Below, one piece after another: positions 43,932 through 51,497 of a stretch of 56,305 nt of DNA. Below the pieces are notes generated by a model that worked only from the letters and a program-made list of their open reading frames with translations, did no database searches and was not told where the DNA came from. The position numbers were made by a program, and so were the translations under genes. Location of the stretch: positions 1 through 56,305 of the forward strand of contig JALCNL010000003.1 in assembly GCA_022649055.1 (NCBI GenBank). The letters are read 5' to 3'. How positions within the stretch are numbered: the first letter of the stretch is position 1; each line of letters begins with the position of its first letter. This DNA is from Megasphaera sp. (GTDB lineage Bacteria; Bacillota; Negativicutes; Veillonellales; Megasphaeraceae).

Positions 43932-44924
43932 TTATCCCAACGTATTTGCAATTTCTTCCATCAAATCTTTTGATGGATTTTTTTGATTCTTAGCCGACAC
44001 TTCTACGATTAGTTTATATAAATCAACATCTTTTTCCATCGCAACTTTTTTAAAATTTGGTAAAAAGCTAGAATGGCAGCCGGAATATCCCAGAATCAAA
44101 TCAATCGGTGAAATAGGATTATGATATCCTTCCTTTTCCATAGCAGGCATCAATTCCTGATCAATAAAATGTAACAAGGTATACAAATCATATTCTTGTA
44201 CTTTTCCTTCCCGGCGGAACATGGCAATCGCACCTTCTGTCGTAATATTTCCTGCACTGCGGGCCATTCCCATAAGTCCACAATCAATAAAATCAGCCCC
44301 GCTGCCTTCTGCTGCAAGCGCATTTGCCATTGCCAGTCCTAAATTGCTATGACCATGAAATCCTACCGGTATCGTCACTGCTTCTTTAAGTTTTTTCGTA
44401 TATTCTGCGGCCTGTGCTGGAAACATATATCCGGCAGAATCCATTATCGTTACCGCTTGTACCCCAAATGATTCCAACATAGCCGCTTCTGCTGCAAGTT
44501 CTTCCGGTGTACATACATACGCCTTCATTATGCTGTACTTTGCTTCCAATCCGGCTTCACGTACTAGTTTGACTGCGCGTTCCGCATTTTTCCCATCGCC
44601 CGCATTAGCGCCAATACGTAAAAAACTAAGTTTTTTAGATGCGGCCAGCATGATCAATTCTTTATCTGCATTGGCCGCTGCTTGAAACATACCAATACTT
44701 GCTTTATCGACAAAAGGTTGTATCACTTCTAAATATTCTTCATCTGTTACCGGAGACTTTTTACCACCTGCTTTCATGCTACCCAATCCAGTACAATGTC
44801 CCATTTCAATAATAGAAATATTACTTTGAATCAGGCCCTCAAGCATCAATGTTGTTAGTTCTTTAGAAAAACCTGCCCCTACAATATTTGCTCCATCACG
44901 AAGCGTGCAATCCATTATTTCCAT
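43932..44924 (-). CDS. HMGL-like aldolase (4-hydroxy-2-oxoacid aldolase type)
   Basis: A 330-residue TIM-barrel lyase of the HMG-CoA lyase/DmpG family, which cleaves 4-hydroxy-2-oxoacids to pyruvate and an aldehyde. MDCTLRDGANIVG (metal-binding Asp, catalytic Arg) opens the protein; MDSAGYMFP and VGFHGHSNLGLAMAN (metal-binding His pair) are in place. The C-terminal communication domain that pairs with acetaldehyde dehydrogenase in DmpG is short and no dehydrogenase gene is adjacent, so the aldehyde partner is not acetaldehyde with certainty. ATG at 44924 has AGGAGGG upstream. First gene of the operon. Confidence 0.88.
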   Translation of the reverse strand: MEIMDCTLRDGANIVGAGFSKELTTLMLEGLIQSNISIIEMGHCTGLGSMKAGGKKSPVTDEEYLEVIQPFVDKASIGMFQAAANADKELIMLAASKKLSFLRIGANAGDGKNAERAVKLVREAGLEAKYSIMKAYVCTPEELAAEAAMLESFGVQAVTIMDSAGYMFPAQAAEYTKKLKEAVTIPVGFHGHSNLGLAMANALAAEGSGADFIDCGLMGMARSAGNITTEGAIAMFRREGKVQEYDLYTLLHFIDQELMPAMEKEGYHNPISPIDLILGYSGCHSSFLPNFKKVAMEKDVDLYKLIVEVSAKNQKNPSKDLMEEIANTLG

Positions 44925-45017
44925 GTTTTTCCCTCCTAATATATATAACTTTATCAGATACGTATCTTCGATTAGTATCATATCATTCTACAAATTAAAA
45001 TAAAAACAAATTAATTT

Positions 45018-45052
45018 TACTGTAAATATTAATTATATTAATATTTACAGTA
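45018..45052. promoter_or_regulatory. 35-bp perfect dyad between divergent LysR gene and aldolase operon
   Basis: TACTGTAAATATTAAT, 3 bp, ATTAATATTTACAGTA: two perfect 16-bp arms. It includes the T-N11-A feature of LysR sites and overlaps a TTTACA that would serve as -35 for the LysR gene (TTATTA 17 bp on). Best read as the regulator's binding site controlling both directions. Confidence 0.8.
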
Positions 45053-45096
45053 TTGCATAGAATACGTTATTATATAAACAGATAGAAGGTGATTTT

Positions 45097-46068
45097 ATGA
45101 ATACTGAACTAATTGAAACCTTTATAACTGTAGCAAATTCGAACAATATTACAAAAAGTGCGGCTCTTCTCTATGTCTCACAAGCAACGGTCAGTCACCG
45201 GATCAAACAATTAGAAACAAAAATGGGCGTGTCTCTTTTAGTGAGACATAAAGGTTCTAAACAGACAGAACTTACATTGGCCGGAAAAAACTTTCTTCCG
45301 TTAGCGCAAACCTGGTTAAACCTAAGTCACGAAATCGACGCTTTTCAATCACGTCCCCAAGCTATGGAATTAACGATAGGCTTAGTTAACAGCGCTAATA
45401 ATTATCTATTTCCTGAATTCTATACTCAATTAAAAAAAGACGTTCTTGACTGGCACCTTACGATTAAAACCATGCATACACCTGAAATATATGAACAGGT
45501 CAGGCTAAATATGATTGATATAGGATTTCCTTTAGCCGAACAGGTTATCCCCGGAATTAATGTCAAAAAAGTTCATACGGAAAAATTAATGATCGTAAGC
45601 AAGAATCAAATTAAGGACAAAGCCACCCTCATGCCTATTGACCTTGATACCAATAACCAAATTTATATTAACTGGGGCCCTGATTATCGTCATTGGCATA
45701 ATCGTTTTTTTCCTCCCAGTGGAACTCCTAAATTCTCTATTGACATGATAAAAGTCGCCTTAGATCTCCTTGACGAAAAAAGTTGGTTTTTCGCACCGTA
45801 CAGCATTTGTCAACATTTACAATATAATCATAACTGTTATATATCTAAATTAGCACTCGATACACCCTCACGTAACTTATACATGATAACCAGCCGCCTC
45901 ACGGAGCAAACTAAACGCCGGCAAATTATCTTATTTAAGCATAAAATCTTGCAATACATCAGAAAACGCGAGGACTACATTCAAACAATGCTGGATAATT
46001 GTTCTCCCTATGGTACAAAAAAACATTCCTATGCAGCTTATATTCATGAATTTGAACCTTCAGAGTAG
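45097..46068 (+). CDS. LysR-type regulator of the aldolase operon
   Basis: A 323-residue regulator: N-terminal winged helix with NNITKSAALLYVSQATVSHR and IKQLETKMGV, effector domain from about residue 90. It diverges from the aldolase-MFS-dehydrogenase operon across the 35-bp dyad, the classic LysR arrangement, so it most likely activates that operon in answer to the substrate and represses itself. AAGGTG precedes the ATG. The tail after residue 290 is longer than usual and hydrophilic. Confidence 0.93.
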   Translation: MNTELIETFITVANSNNITKSAALLYVSQATVSHRIKQLETKMGVSLLVRHKGSKQTELTLAGKNFLPLAQTWLNLSHEIDAFQSRPQAMELTIGLVNSANNYLFPEFYTQLKKDVLDWHLTIKTMHTPEIYEQVRLNMIDIGFPLAEQVIPGINVKKVHTEKLMIVSKNQIKDKATLMPIDLDTNNQIYINWGPDYRHWHNRFFPPSGTPKFSIDMIKVALDLLDEKSWFFAPYSICQHLQYNHNCYISKLALDTPSRNLYMITSRLTEQTKRRQIILFKHKILQYIRKREDYIQTMLDNCSPYGTKKHSYAAYIHEFEPSE

Positions 46069-46147
46069 CATTCCACGAAATAATAAATACAACTTTTACT
46101 TATAATAAAATTATTTAATATTTCCATATTTTAAACTATGTTGCATC

Positions 46148-46410
46148 TCATAAATGTTTTATGTTTTTATTGATAACAATAATACCATCGCCATTTTCTA
46201 CAATGATGTCGCTAAAACAAATCACTTTACCACCAAATGAGATACCGTATTAATTTCTCCGGGACCGCTTTTATATGGTCTATTGGGAATAACCTTTTTG
46301 CATATACAGGAAAGTCCATTACTACAATTTCAATTAATGTTGCACCATTATGAACATACATCTTTATAGCTCCAACAATTAATTTATTAACGATGAATAT
46401 ATCTATGATA
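46148..46410 (-). pseudogene. Decayed RraA-like (4-hydroxy-4-methyl-2-oxoglutarate aldolase family) gene
   Basis: Reading leftwards, VVMDFPVYAK, then in a shifted frame VIPNRPYKSGPGEINTVSHL, then in a third GGKVICFSDIIVENGDGIIV, give the second half of the RraA/HMG-aldolase family in the right order (family: DGAxRD ... FPVFAR ... GPGEVNVPV ... GGVxVxPGDxIxxDDDGVVV). At least two frameshifts and loss of the N-terminal half make it dead. It is adjacent to the aldolase-LysR cluster, so it may have been part of that pathway (oxaloacetate or HMG cleavage). Confidence 0.7.
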
Positions 46411-46563
46411 ATGCTCCCTAATAGGATTTACTCTCAATTTAAATCAAAAACTTCTTTGCTTCCTAAAATAAATATTATTAACATACAATCATCCTGCAAT
46501 CAAAAAAATCACGTTCGATATATTTTCTAAACGCGATTTTTGAGGTTATACAAAAAAATGATC

Positions 46564-46825
46564 TTATAAATTTTGATTTTGAATTTCTGGTATTTTTTCA
46601 AAATAATAGGCCATACGCGGTCTGGCTTTCGAACTCAAAAACTTTTTTTGCACTCCCCCTGCTATGGCAAACAATACTTTCTGCATCTTGACTTTATCCT
46701 GCACCGACTTATTATAGGCCGCATGGGTTCGGGCACTCACGTAAATTAAATTATGCACATCAAATGCCCGCTGCGGACTCTCTTCCTCCGGGATAACATG
46801 ATGTGCAATCGATACTATTGTTGCT
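46564..46825 (-). pseudogene. C-terminal fragment of a phage-type HNH endonuclease
   Basis: IVSIAHHVIPEEESPQRAFD followed by VHNLIYVSARTHAAYNK matches the HNH core (HH-I-P, N-L, H..N) of small endonucleases found beside phage terminase genes. The N-terminal part is missing and the frame has no start; it abuts the IS3 remnant. A tail rich in Lys and Phe follows to the stop. Likely a leftover of a prophage. Confidence 0.65.
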
Positions 46826-46833
46826 ATACATTT

Positions 46834-47116
46834 TTATTCGATTTCTTTCGCAAAGAATGCCGCCGCTTTTTTTAGGAAACGATTTTCCTTTTCCATTTCT
46901 TCTAGCTGCTTCGTTAGTTTCAGGTTTTCTTTCATATAATCATATTCTGATTGGCTGCTTGCTGTTGTTTGGCATTCTTCGCGATATAGCTTAGTCCATT
47001 TTGATATAGCGGCTTTTTGATACACCATATTCATCGGCTAGCCCTCTTAATCGCTGTCCTTCTTCTAAATAAAGGCGAATTATTTTCTTCTTAAATTCTT
47101 CACCATATTGCTTCAT
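46834..47116 (-). pseudogene. IS3-family transposase OrfA, frameshifted; OrfB missing
   Basis: The ATG at 47116 opens MKQYGEEFKKKIIRLYLEEG and RLRGLADEYGVSKS, the helix-turn-helix of an IS3 OrfA. One base out of frame near 47015 the rest follows: AISKWTKLYREE and the leucine-zipper stretch ending ENRFLKKAAAFFAKE. The transposase catalytic OrfB that should follow is absent, replaced by the HNH fragment. The outer IS end is probably near 47213, where TGGACAATTTTTTTAAGGA begins on the minus strand. Confidence 0.8.
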
Positions 47117-47456
47117 GTTTATCCCTCTTTCTCTGATAGATTCATTGTAATCTATCAGACGGAGGTGTTACAACTTCACTATACCACTACACAGTTCCTT
47201 AAAAAAATTGTCCAGTTTATTGTAGCCTATCTATGTTATTGTGCTGTTTATGAGAGAGCGCCCTTTCTGTTGCGGTTTGGTATGACAACTTAAGCATAAC
47301 ACAAAACGGGGTTCTCTTTTTTCTGTTTTTGTAACATATCTATGGTAAACCTACAGTATTGATTAATAGAAAATGTTATTACTATAGGATTTTCTTATAT
47401 TTTCGTGATATACTACATATAATGTTGTAAATCTAAAGAAAGGAGGGATTATCATC
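47117..47456. other. IS remnant flank and leader promoter region
   Basis: Holds a 10-bp inverted repeat (47133-47142 with 47149-47158) just upstream of the IS3 orfA start and, at 47406-47414 on the plus strand, an extended -10 (TGATATACT) that likely drives the mini-genes before the EamA exporter. No other gene is seen. Confidence 0.4.
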
Positions 47457-47546
47457 ATGGAAAAAGATGCTATCCTTGCACTTATAGTTAAAAGATTACC
47501 TCCTCCATGTATGAACATCGTCAAATTTCAAGTACACTCCATTTAA
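47457..47546 (+). CDS. Possible 29-residue leader peptide upstream of the EamA exporter
   Basis: ATG with an excellent AGGAGGG nine bases ahead opens a 29-codon frame (MEKDAILALIVKRLPPPCMN...). Inside it the run ACCTCCTCC can pair with the frame's own ribosome site. Between its stop and the next mini-gene, TTTAAG-x-AGAGGAT(T)GC pairs with GCATCCTCT-x-CTTAAA. The layout (short frame, alternative hairpins, then gene) is that of a translation-dependent attenuator, or simply of a tiny protein gene. No known leader family is recognised. Confidence 0.4.
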   Translation: MEKDAILALIVKRLPPPCMNIVKFQVHSI

Positions 47547-47624
47547 GTGTAGAGGATTGCTTTGTTTATGCTTGGTTTGAATCACTGGCATCCTCTTGCT
47601 TAAATGCAAAATAGGAGGATTACA

Positions 47625-47729
47625 ATGACTACGAATAAAATGTTCTTCGGAGTAACGTTAGCTGTGTTTTTAATGATGAATTTTGCTTTTCACAGTACCG
47701 CATTGAAGTATAGGGCGGTGGTATCGTGA
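47625..47729 (+). CDS. 34-residue membrane mini-protein overlapping the EamA exporter gene
   Basis: ATG at 47625 has AGGAGG seven bases upstream. The product is one hydrophobic helix (FFGVTLAVFLMMNFAFHS) with a short basic end, like a single-span membrane peptide or signal sequence. Its TGA overlaps the GTG start of the exporter as GTGA, so the two are translationally coupled. It may serve as a coupling leader, or as a small subunit of the transporter. Not recognised. Confidence 0.5.
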   Translation: MTTNKMFFGVTLAVFLMMNFAFHSTALKYRAVVS

Positions 47730-48592
47730 GTAAATATATGGGACATCTATATTTGATTACTGCTGCGTCTTTATGGGGCGGCATATATGTAGTCAGCAAA
47801 ATCGTCATGGAAGTCATTCAACCTATGGAGTTAGTATGGATACGCTATATCATTGCGATCCTCGTACTCCTTATTATTGGCAAACTAATGCATGTATCCT
47901 GGCATATCCAGAAAAAGTATTGGTCACTTATTATACTGATCAGCCTATGTGGTTATGTGATATCGATATGGGCTCAGTTTGCAGGAACACAATTATCATC
48001 GGCCCAATTCGGTTCTGTCATTACGGCAGCTTCCCCTGCTTTTATGGTGATTTTTGCCAAGATCATATTACATGAACAGATTACCTTACGTAAGGGAATG
48101 GCAGTAACGTTAGCTACATTGGGTGTCCTGCTGATTATCGGTATGGGACAAATAAATGGGCAGCTTCGTTCAGGAGCGATTCTGCTTCTTATTGCCGCCA
48201 TTACATGGGCACTTGTCTCTGTATTAATAAAAAAAGTGCCGGATGGTTATTCCATGCTTGTAATAACGACGTATACCATGATAGTAGCATTTTTAGTAAT
48301 TACGCCCATAGAATTACCGAAAATAACGGGTACTATGCTAGTATCTATGCTGAATCCATCTATTGCAGCCTGTATTCTATATATCGGAGTTTTTGCAACA
48401 GCTATCGCTTTTTACTTTTGGAATAAAGGACTGCAAAAAGTAGACGCATCCACTGCTGGAATTTATTTTTTCTTTCAACCACTATGTGGTACATTAGGCG
48501 GATGGTTATTCTTGGGAGAAAAAATTGGAATATCATTTTTAATAGGGACGGCATTAATTTTAAGCAGTGTTGTTTTAACCGCGAAAAAATAA
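47726..48592 (+). CDS. EamA-family DMT exporter
   Basis: A 288-residue inner-membrane carrier with ten hydrophobic segments in two EamA repeats (start YLITAASLWGGIYVVSK; second repeat from about residue 150, LLIAAITWALVSVLIKK). Relatives export amino acids or drugs; substrate unknown. It starts with GTG inside the stop of the preceding mini-gene, without its own good ribosome site, supporting coupling. GGAGGTC/GACCTCC hairpin 20-50 bp after the stop lacks a T-run. Confidence 0.9.
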   Translation: MSKYMGHLYLITAASLWGGIYVVSKIVMEVIQPMELVWIRYIIAILVLLIIGKLMHVSWHIQKKYWSLIILISLCGYVISIWAQFAGTQLSSAQFGSVITAASPAFMVIFAKIILHEQITLRKGMAVTLATLGVLLIIGMGQINGQLRSGAILLLIAAITWALVSVLIKKVPDGYSMLVITTYTMIVAFLVITPIELPKITGTMLVSMLNPSIAACILYIGVFATAIAFYFWNKGLQKVDASTAGIYFFFQPLCGTLGGWLFLGEKIGISFLIGTALILSSVVLTAKK

Positions 48593-49056
48593 CAACTTTA
48601 TGAAATCGAGCAGGAGGTCATCCATTAGTTGAGTAACCGACCTCCATTCCTGTATGTACCGTTAGGGATATGGCGTTTCCATTGTTTGCGTGCTATTTTC
48701 GTAATCGCTCGTATTGGTTCGGGAAGTTATACTATCCGACCAATGCGAGCTTTTCGTTTGTGATGAAACATATTCGTATAGGACTTCGGCTATTCACCAG
48801 TATCCCAAGCAAGTATTTTTCAGGCCTACTATACGTACCGAGAAAATTGTTTGTTTTCACTATCTATATTGGTTCTATTTAGTGTCCCTCTTATACGTAA
48901 ATTTTTCACCTCTGCCCATTTCATTTTTTAATACTCCTTCAAAAGGATGCTCGGAAATTTTTTTTACTGTATGATTTTATTATGTTTCACATATTGTCCT
49001 GTTTTATTGATGGGCAACCAGCCCTGTTTAATAGAAAATATAAGCAAGGTATTCAT
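48593..49056. other. Intergenic region, no recognised gene
   Basis: Contains a GGAGGTC/GACCTCC hairpin (about 48610-48653), two overlapping plus-strand frames (48670-48882 and 48714-48974) without ribosome sites or known motifs, and on the minus strand a 31-codon frame (48829-48924) with GAAGGAG eight or more bases upstream. The base composition is like the surrounding decayed DNA; I see no identifiable remnant. Confidence 0.3.
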
Positions 49057-49287
49057 ATGCCTACATTCAGAGAAAGATTAAGAAAATTACGTATATCCAT
49101 GAATCTCAAACAAAAAGCAGTAGGCGCATGGATAGATCTCCGTGATTCTTCTATAAGAAACTATGAAACAGAAAACAATCGTACTTCCAATCCGGCGGCT
49201 ATAAAAATTTCGACTCGGAACTTTTGAGTAACAAAAAATTATTTATTAGGAAATAATGATATTTCCAATAAATATATGCTTTCATAA
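49057..49287 (+). pseudogene. XRE/Cro-type repressor, interrupted by a nonsense codon
   Basis: MPTFRERLRKLRISMNLKQK, then the recognition region DLRDSSIRNYE, is a helix-turn-helix repressor of phage type. The frame meets TGA at 49225-49227 right after ISTRNF and continues unbroken with VTKNYLLGNNDIS, the usual continuation, to TAA at 49287. One base change (Gly or Trp codon to TGA) therefore truncates it. It may be a leftover from the same prophage as the HNH fragment. Confidence 0.7.
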
Positions 49288-49603
49288 GTTTCCCTTGATA
49301 TAACCCGTTTGCTGGGAAAATCAGAAATTATATTTGATGGCAACGTATATGAAAGGAGTTCCCCCATTTAATCAAACCCTTTTCGTGTAATATAATATAT
49401 TCTTACATCATACGAAAAGTTCTTTCTATGAAAAAACAAAACTAAAATCCAAGCGGTGTATCGCTATATGGATATACTCATGTATTTTGACAATCGTATA
49501 AATAACGGTATACATAGCATATATCCGCTGCGTTTTTTTCCTCTTCCGTATGCTACGTAAAGCAATAGGAAATCACAATTATTAATTGCTTTTTCACACA
49601 GCA
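49288..49603. other. Intergenic region, nothing recognised
   Basis: AT-rich stretch between the XRE remnant and the terminator at 49604; a TATAATATA-like box at about 49390 is the only promoter-like feature. No frame with a ribosome site. Confidence 0.3.
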
Positions 49604-49631
49604 AAAAAGCACCCATTGCTGAGTGCTTTTC
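49604..49631 (-). terminator. Terminator of the 49633-49830 small gene
   Basis: Minus strand AAAGCAC pairs with GTGCTTT, followed by six T residues; two bases after the stop of the small gene. Confidence 0.75.
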
Positions 49632-49632
49632 G

Positions 49633-49830
49633 TTATTTACAATCACTGACACTGATAACACTAATATCTTCCAGATTATATCTACATTCTCTACATGTTG
49701 CTTTTTTCTTTGCTTGCTCGGATAATATAATATAGTTCGTTTTAGAATCGTGTGCTTTACAAATTCCTTCGTGCAGCGCTCTATTGCTGATCACTCGAAT
49801 TTTTAAATACTTCTCTAAATAAGATGTCAT
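49633..49830 (-). CDS. Small cysteine-containing protein of unknown family
   Basis: A 65-residue cytoplasmic product: MTSYLEKYLKIRVISNRALH, a Cys at 25, then CRECRYNLED and a final cysteine. GAGGGGG precedes the ATG, an extended -10 (TGGTATAAT, 49912-49920 on the minus strand) lies 82 bp upstream and a terminator follows directly, so it is a complete single-gene unit. The CRECRY pair could bind a metal. I do not recognise the family. Confidence 0.6.
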   Translation of the reverse strand: MTSYLEKYLKIRVISNRALHEGICKAHDSKTNYIILSEQAKKKATCRECRYNLEDISVISVSDCK

Positions 49831-49939
49831 ATACTATTCCCCCTCATGATAAGAGTCACACAACGTCTATGAAATATTTATAATTACCTAGCTCATATTT
49901 ATTACTTTATCATTATACCACATATTTCCCCTTTGAGTT

Positions 49940-50212
49940 TTAACATCCACCTAATTCATTTATAATTTTTTGTACTCCAAGAATATCACCGTGATAAATG
50001 ACATGATACGCAAAAACACAACCAAATGAATTATCGTCAGGCGGCAGTTCCAACATATCTTTCTTTTGTACATGAATCGGAGATTTTTCGTCCCTTGCTG
50101 ACGCTGCCGTCTGATAAATACTTTCTGCCGATACATTATTCTATATACATCAAAACCTTTTTTTGTAAAAAAACAGTGTGCCACCCCAGCCCGCATCCAA
50201 TATTTAATTAGG
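49940..50212 (-). pseudogene. Fragment of a class I SAM-dependent methyltransferase
   Basis: Reading leftwards, LDAGWGGTLFFYKK (damaged motif I, normally LDAGCGTGR), then in another frame KKGFDVYRI, then in the first frame again VSAESIYQT, DMLELPPDDNSFGCVFAYHV and IYHGDILGVQKIINELGG follow the usual methyltransferase order of motifs I to III. Both ends are missing. The promoter of the neighbouring small gene now lies next to its end. Confidence 0.7.
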
Positions 50213-50425
50213 ATTGCCGTGTTCTTTATTGCTTCCTGTGGTTACAATGAAACCAGCCTAGTTAGTTTATTTTTATAAATTTTCAATTTGAGTACTGATA
50301 TTTTTCTTTATTTCCACTTATTGTTACAATTTTATAACAATAAAGCGTACTTTATCACAGCCTTTTAACACTATCGTATCGGTTCTGTGTATTTCCTTGC
50401 TTCTCCAAAAAACACCTAGTATACT
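50213..50425 (+). promoter_or_regulatory. Upstream region and promoter of the His/Pro-rich peptide genes
   Basis: TTGCTT (50397-50402), 17 bp, TATACT (50420-50425) is a good promoter. Upstream, ATTGTTAxAATTTTATAACAAT (about 50321-50342) is an inverted repeat that could bind a regulator. No gene is seen in this stretch. Confidence 0.6.
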
Positions 50426-50465
50426 ACATCTATCAAACAAGTTATGTAAAAAGGAAGTGAGCATC

Positions 50466-50684
50466 ATGTTATCTACTTCAAAAAAGCTAAAAGTAACACT
50501 ATTAGCCGGCATGCTTACCGTCAGCATGCTGGGGACCACGTTAGTAAGCGCTGCCGGGCCATGGCATCATCCGGGGCCCCCGCCAATTCATCATCATTAT
50601 TATCATGACAATAGCAGCAACAATGCTGTCGCTGCCTTCGTTGCAGGTGCCATTATAGGTGCCGTCGTAGGACACAATACATAA
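50466..50684 (+). CDS. Exported His/Pro-rich small protein
   Basis: A 72-residue product with a typical signal peptide (MLSTSKKLKVTLLAGMLTVS, cleavage predicted after LVSA near residue 29). The mature part starts AGPWHHPGPPPIHHHYYHD: seven histidines and six prolines in about twenty residues, a likely metal-binding stretch, followed by an Asn/Ser linker and a hydrophobic glycine-spaced end AGAIIGAVVGH that could insert in a membrane as a glycine zipper. AAGGAAGTGAG precedes the ATG at 50466. The next gene codes for a second His/Pro-rich exported peptide. Function unknown; envelope metal binding is inference. Confidence 0.75.
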   Translation: MLSTSKKLKVTLLAGMLTVSMLGTTLVSAAGPWHHPGPPPIHHHYYHDNSSNNAVAAFVAGAIIGAVVGHNT

Positions 50685-50708
50685 CATAAATTCGTTAAAG
50701 AGGAGAGG

Positions 50709-50875
50709 ATGTTAATGAATCGTGCGTTCATAAAAAAATAACACTGCTGTTAACCACAGTATTTACAATGGGTTTATTTTCCAGTTTTGCCGAGGAAGCT
50801 CCAGCACCCATACCCCCACCGCCGTACCAACATCAGCATCACCACAAAACACCACCACCACTGCCACAAGAGTAG
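50709..50875 (+). pseudogene. Second exported His/Pro-rich peptide, frameshifted at an A7 tract
   Basis: After AGAGGAGAGG an ATG opens MLMNRAFIKK and stops at TAA right after seven A residues (50732-50738). With one more A the frame runs on as ITLLLTTVFTMGLFSSFAEE, completing a normal signal peptide, then APAPIPPPPYQHQHHHKTPP and LPQE before TAG. A terminator follows at 50885. The break lies in a homopolymer, so the gene may be dead, may be read by slippage, or may vary in length between cells; sequencing error is also possible. Confidence 0.6.
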
Positions 50876-50884
50876 CACTTACCC

Positions 50885-50920
50885 AAAAAGTCCTCCGCAC
50901 AAAAAGCGGAAGACTTTTTT
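50885..50920 (+). terminator. Terminator of the His/Pro-rich peptide operon
   Basis: AAAAAGTC-TCCGC pairs with GCGGA-GACTTTTT, followed by more T residues; 10 bp after the second peptide gene. Confidence 0.88.
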
Positions 50921-51077
50921 ATCATAATCTTACCATGTTTCACAAGAGAAGGCTACACTTGCATTGCATTACTGCTGCCACATTATAAAGGACATTTCCT
51001 CTTGCAATATTCATACCGATTAAAATGTCATTATATAGTTACTACTTTTTAAAAATACGTTGTATTATACTATGGAT

Positions 51078-51234
51078 AAGTAGATTTTTATTACTATCGC
51101 ACACCTTGCAACTGGCACATGACACAAAATTTACCAATCGCTTTTACGCATTGCAATGCATGATTTACATAGTCAATGAAAATCTGCTTTGAGACCGAAT
51201 ACGAGGAACACCAACCACATATTCGGTCTTTTTT
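51078..51234 (+). ncRNA. Candidate structured small RNA 1 (about 157 nt)
   Basis: No reading frame. TATACT at 51066-51071 predicts a start near 51078. The first 20 bases (51078-51097) pair with 51169-51189 in a 20-bp helix with a single bulged base and two wobbles. An internal TTGCAA/TTGCAA pairing is possible in the 70-base enclosed part. Directly after comes a separate terminator, AGACCGAATA (51192-51201) with TATTCGGTCT (51220-51229) and six T. The closing helix beginning at the very first base recalls 6S RNA, but the length is short and no family is recognised. Confidence 0.6.
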
Positions 51235-51344
51235 CATTTTCCTGCTATGTATTAAATGGCAAACGGCATCTTTATATAATTTAATAAATATACCTATATT
51301 TTAATTAATATTATTGATTTTATCTATTTATTTTTAATAAATGC

Positions 51345-51372
51345 TTGTTTTATTTCTTATTTTCCTTATAAT
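51345..51372 (+). promoter_or_regulatory. Promoter of candidate small RNA 2
   Basis: TTGTTT (51345-51350), 16 bp, TATAAT (51367-51372); start predicted near 51378, the first base of the closing helix of the RNA. Confidence 0.75.
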
Positions 51373-51377
51373 AGAAT

Positions 51378-51497
51378 AAACAGGTTTCTTATGTGTTTCA
51401 ATAGAGACACCTCCTGGTAAAAATGCCCATCACATTTCTAGGAACCCTGTTTAAGAGGACAAAGCCCACTACCCTTCTGCTTTGTCCTCTTTTTTTA
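51378..51497 (+). ncRNA. Candidate structured small RNA 2 (about 120 nt) with anti-Shine-Dalgarno loop
   Basis: No reading frame. Bases 51378-51388 (AAACAGGTTTC) pair with 51441-51452 (GGAACCCTGTTT, one bulge); ATGTG/CACAT extends the stem inside. The enclosed loop shows GACACCTCCTGG, a perfect complement of AGGAGG ribosome sites. A very strong terminator follows: AAGAGGACAAAGC (51453-51465) with GCTTTGTCCTCTT and eight T. It lies 80 bp upstream of the exported hydrolase gene, on the same strand, so a leader role is possible but the terminator argues for an independent RNA. Confidence 0.6.

Noticed and set aside
48670-48974. Two overlapping plus-strand frames of 70-86 codons
   Set aside because: No ribosome site, unusual residue mix rich in Tyr, Phe and Ile, no motif; likely chance frames in spacer DNA.
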